Positions 31,060 to 42,027 of a stretch of 64,000 nucleotides of DNA are shown piece by piece (the first letter of the stretch is position 1; every line of letters begins with the position of its first letter). This DNA is from Parcubacteria group bacterium M10-OD1-1. Lineage in GTDB: Bacteria > Patescibacteria > Paceibacteria > Moranbacterales > UBA2206. Both the position numbers and the translations under genes were made by a program. Below the pieces are notes generated by a model, which did no database searches, had not been told where the DNA came from, and was given only the letters and a program-made list of their open reading frames with translations. Location: contig LSNL01000003.1 in the NCBI GenBank assembly GCA_003056145.1, positions 1 to 64,000 of the forward strand, given 5' to 3'.

Positions 31060-31235
31060 GCTTAATATATTCTGGAACAGCTTTATTTTATATATATATT
31101 CTCTAAATTGACTTTAGAGATGTCACAATTCTGAATGCAAAAAAATTAAATAATTTAAATACTTTATTATAGACTCATTTGTATTGTTTCCGTTCCAAGA
31201 AATTTCTTAGAACGGGCAAAATGAGAGTTATTTTT

Positions 31236-34200
31236 ATGGTCAAAGTTGAAAAAAAGCTCAAGGTGAAAGAATCCTTTGGGTCAGGCTCATCGCTATCAAA
31301 AAGAAAGTTTTTTAAACAAATATCAATGGTTTCTTTGCCAAATCTTATTGAATCTCAATTGGATTCTTACGATTGGTTTTTAGAAAAAGGACTAAGAGAA
31401 CTATTAGACGAAGTTAGTCCAATTGATGATTTCACTGAGAAAGATTTAGCGCTATCTTTTACTGATTACTATTTGGATGAACCAAAATATGATGAAGTTA
31501 CCGCTAAGAATAAAAATATTTCTTACGAAGCTCCTTTAAGATGTAAAATTCAACTTACTATTAAATCAACTGGTGAAATAAAAGAGCAAGAAATTTATTT
31601 AGGTGATTTTCCGTTAATGACTGATAGAGGAACTTTTATAATTAACGGAGTGGAGAGAGTAGTAGTTAGCCAAATTATCAGAAGTCCAGGAGTTTTCTTT
31701 ACAATGCTTTATGTCAAAGGAAAGAAACTTTTTGGAGCTAAAATTATTCCTAATAGAGGAGCTTGGTTAGAAATTGAAACTGATATTGATGGAGCTATTT
31801 TTGTAAAAATTGATAGAAAAAGAAAAATCGCTATTACTGCTCTATTGCGAGCTTTTGGTTATTCTACGGATGAGGAAATACTAGCCTTATTTACTGATGT
31901 AGATAATGGAGAAATTAGATATATTGAGAAAACCATTGAAAAAGATATTACTAAAAATCAAGGAGAAGGATATAAAGAAGTTTATAAGAGAATTAGACCG
32001 GGAGATTTAGCTACTGAGAGTAATGCTAAACAAGTTATTGATACAATGTTTTTTAGTTTTGATAAATATGATTTTGGTGGCGTAGGTCGTTATCGACTTA
32101 ATCAACGATTAGATATTAATGTTCCAGATGATGAAGAACACCGAGTATTAACTAGAGAGGATTTTAATTTAATTATTAAAGAGATTATTCGTCTTAATAA
32201 CGATTCTCAGGCAGTCGCTGATGATATTGATCATCTAGGGAATAGAAGAGTGAGGTCAGTAGGAGAATTGGTACAAAATAAATTAAGAGTTGGATTAGCT
32301 AGAACTGCCAGAAATATTAAAGATAGAATGAGTACTTGCGATATTGCTACTGTAGTACCAGGACAATTAGTTAATTCTAGACCAATTGCAGCTTCCATTA
32401 AAGAATTTTTTTCTAGTTCTCAACTTTCTCAGTTTATGGATCAAGTTAATCCTTTAGCCGAGTTGGAGCATAAAAGAAGAATTAGTGCGATGGGCCCTGG
32501 AGGTTTGGCTCGTGAAAGAGCTGGCTTTGAAGTGCGAGATGTTCATCCTTCTCATTATGGAAGGATTTGCCCAGTAGAAACTCCAGAAGGACCAAATATT
32601 GGTTTAGTTGGTCATTTAGCTACTTATACTAAGATTAATAATTATGGTTTCTTAGAAACTCCTTATCTTAAAATTTATCACGAAATAGAAAATAGCAAAG
32701 ATAAATTAGTCGGGAAAATTTTAAAGGAAAAAGTTGGAGATTTTCCTGTTGGAACTAAAATAACTGAAGAAATAGCTAATAAAATTGCTAAAATTAAAGA
32801 GAAAAAAACTATTACTATTAAGCCTTGGGCTAGCAAAGAAATTGACTATATTAATGCGACTAAAGAAGATAGAAAAACCATTGCTCACGCCGGAATTAAT
32901 ATGGATAAAGAAGGTAATATTTTAGATAATATGGTTGAAGCTAGAGTAAAAGGACAAGCAACGGAGATTGAAGCTATTAAATTAGATTATATTGATGTTT
33001 CTGCTAAACAGTGTATTTCAGTGGCCACTTCTTTGATACCTTTCTTAGAACACGATGATGCTAACCGAGCTTTAATGGGATCTAATATGCAACGACAAGC
33101 TGTTTCTTGTGTTAAACCAGAATCTCCAATTGTAGGAACTGGAATTGAAGATAAGGCTGCGGCTGATTCAGGACAAGTAGTAATTGCTCGAGCAGGAGGA
33201 GAAGTAGTTGAAGTTGATGGAGATCATATTGTAGTGAAAGAAAAAACTCCAGCGGGAGCCAAAAAAAGTTATTTCAAACGAGAATATTATTTACAAACTT
33301 TTGTGAAATCTAATGCTTTTACTTCTATGAATCAGGTGCCAAGAGTCAAAAAAGGGCAAATAGTAGAGAAAGGACAACTTTTGGCCGATGGAGCTTCAAC
33401 CGATCATGGAGAATTAGCTTTAGGTCAAAATATTACCGTTGCTTTTATTCCATGGGAAGGTTCTAATTATGAAGATGCTATTATTATTTCTGAAAAATTA
33501 GTTCAGGGTGATCGCTATAGTTCTATCCATATTGAAGATTTTTCTATTGATGTAAGAGATACCAAACTTGGTCCAGAGGTAGTAACTAGAGATATTCCAA
33601 ATATCGGAGAAGAAAGACTAAAAAACTTAGACGAAACAGGAATTATCAGAATAGGAGCAGAAGTAGCTTCTGGAGATATTTTAATTGGAAAAATTTCTCC
33701 TAAAGGAGAAGGAGATTTAACTTCTGAAGAGCGACTCTTAAGAGCTATTTTTGGAGAAAAATCTCGAGATGTGAAAGATAGTTCTCTTTATCTTCCTCAT
33801 GGAGAATATGGCAAGGTAGTAGATATTAAAGTTTTTTCTAGGGAAAAAGGTGATAAGCTAGCTACTGGAGTTATTCAACAAATTCAAGTTTCAGTTGCAC
33901 AATTAAAGAAAATATCGGTAGGTGATAAACTAGCTGGACGTCATGGAAATAAGGGTGTTATTTCTAGAATTGCTCCAATAGAAGATATGCCTTATCTAGA
34001 GGACGGAACTCCAGTAGATATGATTTTAAATCCTTTGGGAGTAGCTAGTCGTATGAATATTGGTCAGATTCTAGAAACTCATTTAGGTTGGGCAGCTTTA
34101 AAACTAGGCTATAAAGTAGCAACTCCAGCACTTGAAGGAGTAACAGAAAAACAAATTAAGGACGAATTAAAAAAAGCTGGTCTTCCAGAAGATGGAAAAT

Positions 34201-34658
34201 CTCAACTAATTAATGGAAGAACAGGAGAATATTTTGATAATCGATCAACGGTTGGAGTTATGTATGTTATGAAACTGCATCATTTAGTGGATGACAAAAT
34301 CCATATGCGTTCTATTGGACCTTATTCTTTAATTACTCAACAACCACTAGGAGGAAAAGCTCAATTTGGAGGTCAGCGATTTGGAGAAATGGAAGTGTGG
34401 GCTTTAGAAGGTTATGGGGCGGCCTATACTTTGCAAGAGATGTTAACTATCAAATCGGATGATGTAATGGGAAGATCTAAAGCGTACGAATCAATCATTA
34501 AAGGAGAACCAATTAAAAGTCCTAATATTCCAGCTTCTTTTCATGTTTTAGTTAGTGAATTGAAAGGTTTGGGATTAAATGTAGAATTAACAGAAGCGAA
34601 AAGAGAAGGGGACTCAGATGAAGAATTAGGCGGGTCAATAAAAAAAGCGGAGAATTAA
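31236..34658 (+). CDS. rpoB: RNA polymerase beta subunit
   Basis: Core catalytic subunit of RNA polymerase. About 1140 residues from ATG 31236; in-frame starts at 31179 and 31221 exist. I prefer 31236 or 31221 because the 31190-31215 hairpin would otherwise be coding, and because family homology begins near KRKFFKQISMVSLPNLIESQ. Conserved blocks include the rifampicin-region segment SSQLSQFMDQ.NPLAELEHKRR, GRICPVETPEGPNIGL, and the C-terminal GGKAQFGGQRFGEMEVWALE. The S of SSQLSQFMD is intact, as in rifampicin-sensitive forms. rpoC follows after 98 bases. Confidence 0.97.
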   Translation: MVKVEKKLKVKESFGSGSSLSKRKFFKQISMVSLPNLIESQLDSYDWFLEKGLRELLDEVSPIDDFTEKDLALSFTDYYLDEPKYDEVTAKNKNISYEAPLRCKIQLTIKSTGEIKEQEIYLGDFPLMTDRGTFIINGVERVVVSQIIRSPGVFFTMLYVKGKKLFGAKIIPNRGAWLEIETDIDGAIFVKIDRKRKIAITALLRAFGYSTDEEILALFTDVDNGEIRYIEKTIEKDITKNQGEGYKEVYKRIRPGDLATESNAKQVIDTMFFSFDKYDFGGVGRYRLNQRLDINVPDDEEHRVLTREDFNLIIKEIIRLNNDSQAVADDIDHLGNRRVRSVGELVQNKLRVGLARTARNIKDRMSTCDIATVVPGQLVNSRPIAASIKEFFSSSQLSQFMDQVNPLAELEHKRRISAMGPGGLARERAGFEVRDVHPSHYGRICPVETPEGPNIGLVGHLATYTKINNYGFLETPYLKIYHEIENSKDKLVGKILKEKVGDFPVGTKITEEIANKIAKIKEKKTITIKPWASKEIDYINATKEDRKTIAHAGINMDKEGNILDNMVEARVKGQATEIEAIKLDYIDVSAKQCISVATSLIPFLEHDDANRALMGSNMQRQAVSCVKPESPIVGTGIEDKAAADSGQVVIARAGGEVVEVDGDHIVVKEKTPAGAKKSYFKREYYLQTFVKSNAFTSMNQVPRVKKGQIVEKGQLLADGASTDHGELALGQNITVAFIPWEGSNYEDAIIISEKLVQGDRYSSIHIEDFSIDVRDTKLGPEVVTRDIPNIGEERLKNLDETGIIRIGAEVASGDILIGKISPKGEGDLTSEERLLRAIFGEKSRDVKDSSLYLPHGEYGKVVDIKVFSREKGDKLATGVIQQIQVSVAQLKKISVGDKLAGRHGNKGVISRIAPIEDMPYLEDGTPVDMILNPLGVASRMNIGQILETHLGWAALKLGYKVATPALEGVTEKQIKDELKKAGLPEDGKSQLINGRTGEYFDNRSTVGVMYVMKLHHLVDDKIHMRSIGPYSLITQQPLGGKAQFGGQRFGEMEVWALEGYGAAYTLQEMLTIKSDDVMGRSKAYESIIKGEPIKSPNIPASFHVLVSELKGLGLNVELTEAKREGDSDEELGGSIKKAEN

Positions 34659-34756
34659 AAAGAAAACTTTAGATTTTTTATCAATTATTAATGAGATTAA
34701 TTTAAACTTAACTCTAATTATCACAAACTGAGTGTTAATTTAAGAGTAGAAACATT

Positions 34757-37700
34757 ATGGAACCAATAACCAATACTAAAATAAGTGATTTCAATAGCGT
34801 GCGTTTAAGTATCGCTAGCCCAGAAGATATTCTAGAGTGGTCTCACGGAGAAGTAGTCAAACCAGAAACTATTAATTATAGAACTCAGCGTTATGAGCGA
34901 GAAGGTCTTTTTGATGAAAAAATATTTGGTCCTTCCAAGGATTGGGAATGCTATTGTGGAAAATACAAAAGAATTCGCTATAAAGGGATTGTTTGTGATA
35001 AGTGTGGAGTAGAAGTGACTAGGAGTATTGTTAGACGAGAAAGAATGGGTCATATTAAATTAGCGGTTCCTGTTTCACATATTTGGTTTTTAAGAGGTGT
35101 GCCTTCTAAGATTGGTTTAGCTCTTGGTATCGGTGTACAAAGCTTAGAAAAAGTAGTTTATTTTTCTAGCTATATTATTTTAGAAGTTAATGAAGAAGAA
35201 AAAGAAAGAGCTTTAGCTCAAGTTGAACAAGAATTTAAACAAAAACAAAAGGAAATTAAAAGAAATTTTGCTGGTGATAGTGAAAAAGAAAAAGAAAAAG
35301 AAAAGCAAGAGGAATTAAAAAATATTTATCGTTCTTCTAAGGAGGAATTAAAAAATCTTAAAAAATTACAAATTATTTCTGAAATTGAATATTTCAATTT
35401 ATCTACTAAATATGCCCAAGTATTTTCGGCTGGTATTGGAGCTGAATCTATTAGATCTATTCTGGAAACTATGGATCCAAAAGAGGAGATTGAAAAATTA
35501 AAGAAAAGTTTAGCCAATGATGAAGTAACGGATCGTAAGAAAGCTCTAAAAAGAGTTAAGATGTTACAAGGATTTATCAATGCTAAAATGAAATTAGAAT
35601 GGATGATGTTGACTGTTATTCCAATTATCCCACCAGACCTTCGTCCAATGGTAGCTTTAGATGGAGGAAGATATGCTACTTCTGATTTGAATGATTTATA
35701 TCGTAGAATTATTAACCGAAATAATCGTTTGAAAAAATTGATTGGGTTAGGTGCTCCAGAAGTTATTACTAGAAATGAAAAAAGAATGTTGCAAGAAGCA
35801 GTGGATGCTTTATTTGATAATAGTGCTCGAAGAGGACAAGCCTCTGTAGCAGCTTCTACTGGACAAAGAAGAGCTTTAAGGTCTTTGGCCGACACCTTAA
35901 AAGGAAAACAAGGTCGTTTTAGACAGAATCTTTTAGGAAAAAGAGTTGATTATTCAGGACGAAGTGTAATCGTAGTAGGTCCAAAATTAAAACTCAATCA
36001 ATGTGGTATTCCGAAAAAAATGGCTTTGGAATTATACAAACCTTTTATTATAAATAAACTCATTGAAAGAGAATTAGCCTATAATGTTAGGTCGGCTGGA
36101 AAAATGGTAGAAGGAGAAACTGAAGAAGCTTATGATATTTTAGATGAAATTATTTCTCATCATTATGTTTTGTTAAATCGGGCTCCAACCTTACATCGTT
36201 TGTCTATTCAAGCTTTTCAACCAGTTCTAATTGAAGGAAAAGCTATTCAAGTACATCCAATGGTTTGTAGTGCTTTTAATGCTGATTTTGATGGGGATCA
36301 AATGGCTGTTCATGTTCCTTTGACTGATAAGGCTCGTTGGGAAAGTGAAAATTTAATGCTTTCTTCTAGAAATCTTTTAAAGCCAGCTAATGGTGATCCA
36401 ATTACAATCCCGACTTTAGATATGGTTTTAGGCTGTTACTATATTTCTCATATTGTCAGTGGAGTTAAGGGAGAAGGAGCGATTTTCTCTGATTTTAATG
36501 AAGCAGTATTAGCTAATGAACTTGGTCAAGTAGATGTAAGAGCAAAAATAAAAGTAGCCTATGAAGGAAAAATAATTGAAACTTCTATTGGGAGAATAAA
36601 ACTCAATCAAATTATTCCTGAGGGGATAGGTTTTATTAATCAGGAAATGACTAAGAAAGAGCTAAAGAGTTTAGTAGCTCAAGTTTTAGAAACTCTAGGA
36701 AAAGAAACGACAGCTCAATTTGTTGATAAAATTAAAGACTTAGGTTTTGATTCAGTTACTAAATCAGGAATTAGTTGGGGAATGGATGACTTAATTATTC
36801 CAGCTAATAAAAAAGAACTTATTGATAGTAGCGAAAAGGAAGTAGAAGCTATTAAAAACCAATATAGTGCAGGACTTTTAACTGACGAAGAGCGAAAAAA
36901 TAAAGTTATTGAAGTTTGGAATGAAACTAAAAATAAAATTACAGATGAAGTTCGTAATTCTATGGATAAGGAAGGTCCTGTTTATTCAATGGTTTATTCT
37001 AAAGCGAGAGGTTCTGAATCAGTAGTAGTCCAGATGTCAGGAATGAAAGGTTTAATGGCAGGTCCAACTGGGGAAACAATAGAGTTACCAATTAAGAGTT
37101 GCTTTAAAGAAGGACTTAATGTTTTGGAGTATTTTATTTCTACTCATGGAGCTAGAAAAGGAATGGCTGACACCGCCTTGAGAACAGCGACTGCTGGTTA
37201 TTTGACTAGAAGACTAGTTGATGTTTCTCAAGATATTATTGTCAGAGAAAACGACTGTAAAGATAAAGTAGGGGCTTACATTTATAAAGAAGATTCAGAT
37301 CGGATTGGACAGGATTTTGTTTCTAGAATTGTTGGAAGATTTTTAATTGAAGATATCACTGATCCAGAAAATGGAAAAGTGCTGATAAAAAAAGGTAAAC
37401 TAGTTACTAAGCAACAAGGAGAACTAATTGAAAATAAAAACATTGAAAAAGCTAAAATTAGAACAGTGGCTACTTGCAAAACTTCTAGAGGAGTATGTCA
37501 AAAGTGTTACGGTGCTGATTTAGGAAGAGGTGGTATTGTAGAAACTGGACAAACTGTTGGAATTGTAGCTGCACAAGCTATTGGAGAGCCAGGAACTCAG
37601 TTAACGATGAGGACCTTCCATATTGGAGGTATTGCGGGATCTGATATTACTCAGGGACTTCCTAGAGTAGAAGAAATTTTTGAAGCTCGTCCTCCAAAAG

Positions 37701-38353
37701 GAGAAGCTATTATTTCAGAAGTGGATGGTAGAATATTGTCGTTAGAAAATAATGGAAAAAATATTGTTGTTAAAGTTGAAATAGAGGATAAACAAAAAAC
37801 GACTAAAGAATATCAAGTGCCAGCAGGGAGTACTTTAAAAATAGCTGAAGGAGATTTAATTACGAAGGGAACTCAGCTTTCTGAAGGGCATATTGACTTG
37901 AAAAAACTTTATAAAACTATGGGCTGGGAAGAAGTCTATCGTTATATTGTGCGAGAAATTCAAGAAGTTTATGCTTCTCAAGGAGAAACAATTAATGATA
38001 AACACATTGAAGTAATTATTCGTCAAATGTTTAGTAGAGTTATTATTTTAGATGAAAAAGATACTGATTTACTAGTTGGTGATATTGTAGAATTAGATGA
38101 ATTTAATGAAGTTAATAAACGAGTTAAATTAGCCGGAAAAGAGGAAGCTAAAGGAGAAAAAATGTTATTAGGGATAACTAAAGTAGCTCTTTCTACGGAC
38201 AGTTTTCTTTCAGCTGCTTCTTTTCAAGAAACAGCCCGAGTTTTAATTAACGCCGCTTCTCAGGGTAAAGAGGATAAATTACGAGGATTAAAAGAAAATG
38301 TTATCATCGGAAAACTTATCCCAGCTGGAACTGGCTATAAAGAAAAAAAATAA
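34757..38353 (+). CDS. rpoC: RNA polymerase beta' subunit
   Basis: Largest polymerase subunit, carrying the active-site Mg. The 1198-residue protein has the N-terminal zinc ribbon (CYCGKYKRIRYKG..C..C), the lid/rudder region, the catalytic NADFDGDQMAVH near 508-518, the bridge helix and the second zinc site (CKTSRGVCQKCYG). The Asp triad is intact. A Lys/Glu-rich coiled insertion at about 150-190 precedes the main body. It ends at a clear terminator. Confidence 0.98.
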   Translation: MEPITNTKISDFNSVRLSIASPEDILEWSHGEVVKPETINYRTQRYEREGLFDEKIFGPSKDWECYCGKYKRIRYKGIVCDKCGVEVTRSIVRRERMGHIKLAVPVSHIWFLRGVPSKIGLALGIGVQSLEKVVYFSSYIILEVNEEEKERALAQVEQEFKQKQKEIKRNFAGDSEKEKEKEKQEELKNIYRSSKEELKNLKKLQIISEIEYFNLSTKYAQVFSAGIGAESIRSILETMDPKEEIEKLKKSLANDEVTDRKKALKRVKMLQGFINAKMKLEWMMLTVIPIIPPDLRPMVALDGGRYATSDLNDLYRRIINRNNRLKKLIGLGAPEVITRNEKRMLQEAVDALFDNSARRGQASVAASTGQRRALRSLADTLKGKQGRFRQNLLGKRVDYSGRSVIVVGPKLKLNQCGIPKKMALELYKPFIINKLIERELAYNVRSAGKMVEGETEEAYDILDEIISHHYVLLNRAPTLHRLSIQAFQPVLIEGKAIQVHPMVCSAFNADFDGDQMAVHVPLTDKARWESENLMLSSRNLLKPANGDPITIPTLDMVLGCYYISHIVSGVKGEGAIFSDFNEAVLANELGQVDVRAKIKVAYEGKIIETSIGRIKLNQIIPEGIGFINQEMTKKELKSLVAQVLETLGKETTAQFVDKIKDLGFDSVTKSGISWGMDDLIIPANKKELIDSSEKEVEAIKNQYSAGLLTDEERKNKVIEVWNETKNKITDEVRNSMDKEGPVYSMVYSKARGSESVVVQMSGMKGLMAGPTGETIELPIKSCFKEGLNVLEYFISTHGARKGMADTALRTATAGYLTRRLVDVSQDIIVRENDCKDKVGAYIYKEDSDRIGQDFVSRIVGRFLIEDITDPENGKVLIKKGKLVTKQQGELIENKNIEKAKIRTVATCKTSRGVCQKCYGADLGRGGIVETGQTVGIVAAQAIGEPGTQLTMRTFHIGGIAGSDITQGLPRVEEIFEARPPKGEAIISEVDGRILSLENNGKNIVVKVEIEDKQKTTKEYQVPAGSTLKIAEGDLITKGTQLSEGHIDLKKLYKTMGWEEVYRYIVREIQEVYASQGETINDKHIEVIIRQMFSRVIILDEKDTDLLVGDIVELDEFNEVNKRVKLAGKEEAKGEKMLLGITKVALSTDSFLSAASFQETARVLINAASQGKEDKLRGLKENVIIGKLIPAGTGYKEKK

Positions 38354-38376
38354 TTTTAGCCAATTTAGCTTGTTAA

Positions 38377-38422
38377 AAAACAAAGACAGTTTCCGACTAA
38401 TTTAGGAGGCTGTTTTTGTTTT
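38377..38422 (+). terminator. Terminator of rpoBC
   Basis: AAAACAAAGACAG (38377-38389) pairs with CTGTTTTTGTTTT (38410-38422), one G-T pair; the 3' arm is T-rich. Confidence 0.8.
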
Positions 38423-38488
38423 CCGATATTTATGATAAAATAGAAAAGAAGTTAATTAAGGGGTTGATTATAAATTATAGATATTAAA

Positions 38489-40915
38489 ATGGGAAGAAAT
38501 AATAAAGATAAAAAAGAGGAGGAAGAAGAAGGAGAAAAAAAAATAAAAATAAATATTGCTAGTGATGCGAAAAGGAGCACAATAGCGATTATTTTATTTG
38601 CTTTGGCAGTTTTGTTTACTTTAGGATTTTTTGGCAGTGGTGGAGTGGTTGGAAAATCTCTCAATGAGATGGCTGGATTAACAATTGGCTGGGCAAAATT
38701 AATCTTTCCTTTGTTTTTAGTTATTGCAGGGATTATTTTATTATTAAGAAAAGAAACTATTTTTTATGTGACTAAAATAATTGGATTAACTATTGTTTTG
38801 TTTAGTCTGACAGGAATTTTTCATTGGTTTTTTAATTTTCACGATATTTTGGCTGTAGCTAAAGTTGGGAGAGGAGGAGGTTACGCTGGTTATATTATAG
38901 CCTATATTTTAGAAAAATATTTAGGTGGCGCAGGAAGTTTGGTTGTTTTGTTAGCTTTTTTATTTATTGGTTTTATAGTAGCGTTTGATTTTTCTATTAT
39001 AAATTTCTTTGCTAAATTTAAAAAAGAAAAAGTTCAAGATGAACTAACTGAAACTGAGGAATCTAAAAAGATAAATGAGGACGAAGAATTAGATGATGGG
39101 GATGATGACAAAGAGGAAGAATTAAATCAAGAAAAGCAACCAAAAAATAGTGAATTAAAAAAAACTGAACAAGATTCTCTTCAAGAAACTGAAAATTTAG
39201 AAAGCAATATTAAGAAAATTGAATTTGTAGAAGGCAATGATCAATTTGTTGACCCATCACTAGAAGTTCATAATGAAATAAGTTCAAGAGAACTAGAAAA
39301 TTATGAAGCAGATGAAATTGAAGATGCAATTGAAGATGAAAGGGAAGAGGATCAATTTATTAGAAAAAATAAAAAACAGAAATGGACTTTGCCTCCATTA
39401 GAACTTCTAGAGGAAAGTATGGGAGAAGCTAAAGGTGGTGATGTAGAGAGGAATTTTTCCATTATTGAAAAAACATTGAAAGATTTTGGTATTGAAGTAG
39501 AAAGAGGAGAAGCCCAAACTGGTCCAACTGTTACTCAATATAGCTTTCGCCCAGCCGTGGGAGTTAAAATTTCTAAAATTTTAGCTTTGCAAAATGATTT
39601 ATCGTTAGCTTTAGCGGAACATCCAATTAGAATTGAAGCTCCAATTCCTGGAAAATCTTTAATTGGAATTGAAGTGCCTAATAAAGTTTCCTCAGTAGTG
39701 AGATTAAAGAATATTTTAGCGGAAAAGAAATTTAAAAAAAGAAAGTCTAACCTTATCTTAGCCTTGGGGGAGGATGTTAGCGGGACGAGAATTTTTGATG
39801 ATCTAGCTAAAATGCCTCATTTGATGATTGCTGGAGCGACTGGAACTGGTAAATCTGTAGCAACCAATGTTATTATCACTACTCTTCTCTATCAAAATTC
39901 TCCTGAAGATTTAAAATTTATCATGGTAGATCCAAAAATGGTAGAACTTTCAGTTTATAATGGCATTCCTCATTTATTAACAGAAGTTATTGTAGAGAAT
40001 AGTAAAGTTATCAATGCCTTGAAATGGGCAGTTAGGGAAATGGAAAAGCGTTATAAATTACTGCAAGAAACTGGTTCTCGAGATTTAGTTTCCTACGAAG
40101 AAAAAAGAAAAACCGGTTTTACTGTTAAACATACTAATTCAGAAACAGGAGAGATAAGTGAAGAAAAGCTAAAAAAGATACCTTATATTATTATTGTAAT
40201 TGATGAACTGGCTGATTTAATGATTAGCCATGGGAAAGAAGTGGAAGGTGCAATTGTTAGAATTGCTCAAATGGCAAGAGCCGTTGGAATACATTTAATA
40301 GTTTCTACTCAAAGACCGTCAGTGGAAGTGATTACTGGCTTGATTAAAGCTAATATTCCAACTAGAATTGCTTTTAAGGTAGCCACTCAAATAGATTCAA
40401 GAACAATCATTGATATGGGAGGAGCTGATAAACTTTTAGGAAATGGAGATTCATTGTTCCTTTCTTCTCATTCTCCTAAGCCAGCTAGAATTCAGGGTAT
40501 TTTTGTAAGTGAAGTAGAGGTGAAAAGAGTTGTTGAATTCATTAAAAAACAGCAAGAAGCAAGAGAAGAAAAGAACGAGGATGATGAAGAGGAAAAGAAA
40601 GATATTACTGAAAATACACAAAAAGAAATTTTAGAATTTCAAGGGACAGAGCCAGGTAAAGATGATGAGTTGATTGAACAAGCTAAAAGAGAAATTATAA
40701 GAGCTAAAAAAGCTTCCGCCACTTTATTACAAACTAGGCTAAGTATTGGTTATTCACGGGCTAGTAGAATAATTAATGTTCTGGAGGATCAGGGCTTTGT
40801 TGGACCGTCTAATGGTTCTAAGCCTCGAGAAATATACGGACTTAATAGTGAAAGTAATGTAGAATATCAAGATGATATTAATGATCAAGTTAGAAGGGAT
40901 AAATGGCAAATTTAA
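38489..40915 (+). CDS. ftsK: DNA translocase FtsK
   Basis: It pumps chromosome DNA at the septum and aids dimer resolution. The 808-residue protein has four N-terminal membrane helices (about 28-170), a strongly acidic linker (about 185-310), the motor domain with Walker A GATGTGKS near 448-455 and Walker B IVIDELADL, and a C-terminal winged-helix gamma domain (LSIGYSRASRIINVLEDQG). The linker is short relative to the E. coli protein, as in SpoIIIE-type members. Confidence 0.96.
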   Translation: MGRNNKDKKEEEEEGEKKIKINIASDAKRSTIAIILFALAVLFTLGFFGSGGVVGKSLNEMAGLTIGWAKLIFPLFLVIAGIILLLRKETIFYVTKIIGLTIVLFSLTGIFHWFFNFHDILAVAKVGRGGGYAGYIIAYILEKYLGGAGSLVVLLAFLFIGFIVAFDFSIINFFAKFKKEKVQDELTETEESKKINEDEELDDGDDDKEEELNQEKQPKNSELKKTEQDSLQETENLESNIKKIEFVEGNDQFVDPSLEVHNEISSRELENYEADEIEDAIEDEREEDQFIRKNKKQKWTLPPLELLEESMGEAKGGDVERNFSIIEKTLKDFGIEVERGEAQTGPTVTQYSFRPAVGVKISKILALQNDLSLALAEHPIRIEAPIPGKSLIGIEVPNKVSSVVRLKNILAEKKFKKRKSNLILALGEDVSGTRIFDDLAKMPHLMIAGATGTGKSVATNVIITTLLYQNSPEDLKFIMVDPKMVELSVYNGIPHLLTEVIVENSKVINALKWAVREMEKRYKLLQETGSRDLVSYEEKRKTGFTVKHTNSETGEISEEKLKKIPYIIIVIDELADLMISHGKEVEGAIVRIAQMARAVGIHLIVSTQRPSVEVITGLIKANIPTRIAFKVATQIDSRTIIDMGGADKLLGNGDSLFLSSHSPKPARIQGIFVSEVEVKRVVEFIKKQQEAREEKNEDDEEEKKDITENTQKEILEFQGTEPGKDDELIEQAKREIIRAKKASATLLQTRLSIGYSRASRIINVLEDQGFVGPSNGSKPREIYGLNSESNVEYQDDINDQVRRDKWQI

Positions 40916-40945
40916 TTGAATAATTAAGAGATAGCTTTTTAAATT

Positions 40946-41950
40946 ATGATGCGAAATGGATTTACTAAAAAAAATATTGGCACTCTGACACTTGGAGAAA
41001 AATTAAAAAAACTTCGAGAAGATAAAAGACTTTCTCTAAATGAAATATCTAAGGCAACTAAAATTCAAGTAAAACATCTAGATTATTTAGAAAAGGGATT
41101 CTACGAGAAGTTACCAGCTGATGTTTACGTGAAAGGTTTTCTAAGAAGTTATGCAGATTTTTTTGGTTTAGATAAACAAATTTTTTTAAGATTGTATAAT
41201 AAAGAAAAAGGAATTGAGTATAATTTAAAAAAGAAAAATAATACAGATTTTAAAAAAATAAAACCGATTAATATTTCTGCTTTTATTTTTACTCCTAAAA
41301 AAATACTAATTTTAGTTATTAGCATTTTCATTTTAGTGGGGCTCTTCTTACTTTATCGGGAGATTGGTTCTTTCGCTAGTACACCAAGATTAGTGGTCTT
41401 AAGCCCTCTGAATAATTCGGAAATAACAAGTAATTCTATTTATGTAGAAGGAATAGTAGATAAAGATGCTTCTCTATTTATTAACAATCAACCGATTTTA
41501 GTTAATGATGAAGGAAAATTTAGAGAAAATGTTGCCTTGCAAACAGGAGTAAACGTCATTAATATAAAAGCAGTTAATAAATTTAAGAAAATTGCCAATA
41601 AAGTTATCATTGTTCGTTCTGATTATCAAGTAGCGAAAAAAAATAATAATTCTCAAAAAGAAGCTAGCCAAAAAAAAGCCATTATTAAAAATAAAGAAAT
41701 AACAATAGAACTCAGCGTTAATCCTGGTCCAGTTTGGTTAAATGTAAAAGCGGACGGAGAGTTAGTTTTTAATGGAACAATGCTCAGTGGAGCCATTCAA
41801 ATGTTTCACGCTAAAAAGAAAATAGTTATCAGTTCTGGAAGGGGTAAAGCAACTTTTGTTAAATTCAATGGTAATGATATTGGAGCTTTAAGTCCAAAAG
41901 ATGGTATAGTGAAAGGAGTAACTTTTACTCATGATACTAAAGGTAAATAA
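40946..41950 (+). CDS. RodZ-like membrane protein with HTH domain
   Basis: 334 residues: an Xre-type helix-turn-helix (about 15-80, LGEKLKKLREDKRLSLNEIS, then KLPADVYVKGFLRSYA typical of RodZ), one membrane helix (about 116-137) and an extracytoplasmic region with Ig-like repeats and a C-terminal DUF4115-type end. RodZ links MreB to the wall machinery; no mreB is in this window. It sits between ftsK and recA with short spacers. The first of two adjacent ATG codons is used. Confidence 0.85.
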   Translation: MMRNGFTKKNIGTLTLGEKLKKLREDKRLSLNEISKATKIQVKHLDYLEKGFYEKLPADVYVKGFLRSYADFFGLDKQIFLRLYNKEKGIEYNLKKKNNTDFKKIKPINISAFIFTPKKILILVISIFILVGLFLLYREIGSFASTPRLVVLSPLNNSEITSNSIYVEGIVDKDASLFINNQPILVNDEGKFRENVALQTGVNVINIKAVNKFKKIANKVIIVRSDYQVAKKNNNSQKEASQKKAIIKNKEITIELSVNPGPVWLNVKADGELVFNGTMLSGAIQMFHAKKKIVISSGRGKATFVKFNGNDIGALSPKDGIVKGVTFTHDTKGK

Positions 41951-42027
41951 TTATTTAAAATAACAAACATACATAGAAAATATAAAATTTTTTTGAAGGG
42001 TATTTTCTATAAAATGTTTTTGAAAAA

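Larger units (their letters stand above)
30774..31235 (+). promoter_or_regulatory. Long structured leader of rpoB
   Basis: About 460 bases without a gene. They hold two promoters (30911-30940 and 31032-31059), a TCTCTAAA/TTTAGAGA hairpin (31100-31120) and a hairpin just before the start codon (31190-31215: CCGTTC with GAACGG around the palindrome AGAAATTTCT). The length and folds suggest post-transcriptional control of RNA polymerase synthesis; rplKAJL, which usually precedes rpoB, is absent. Confidence 0.6.
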
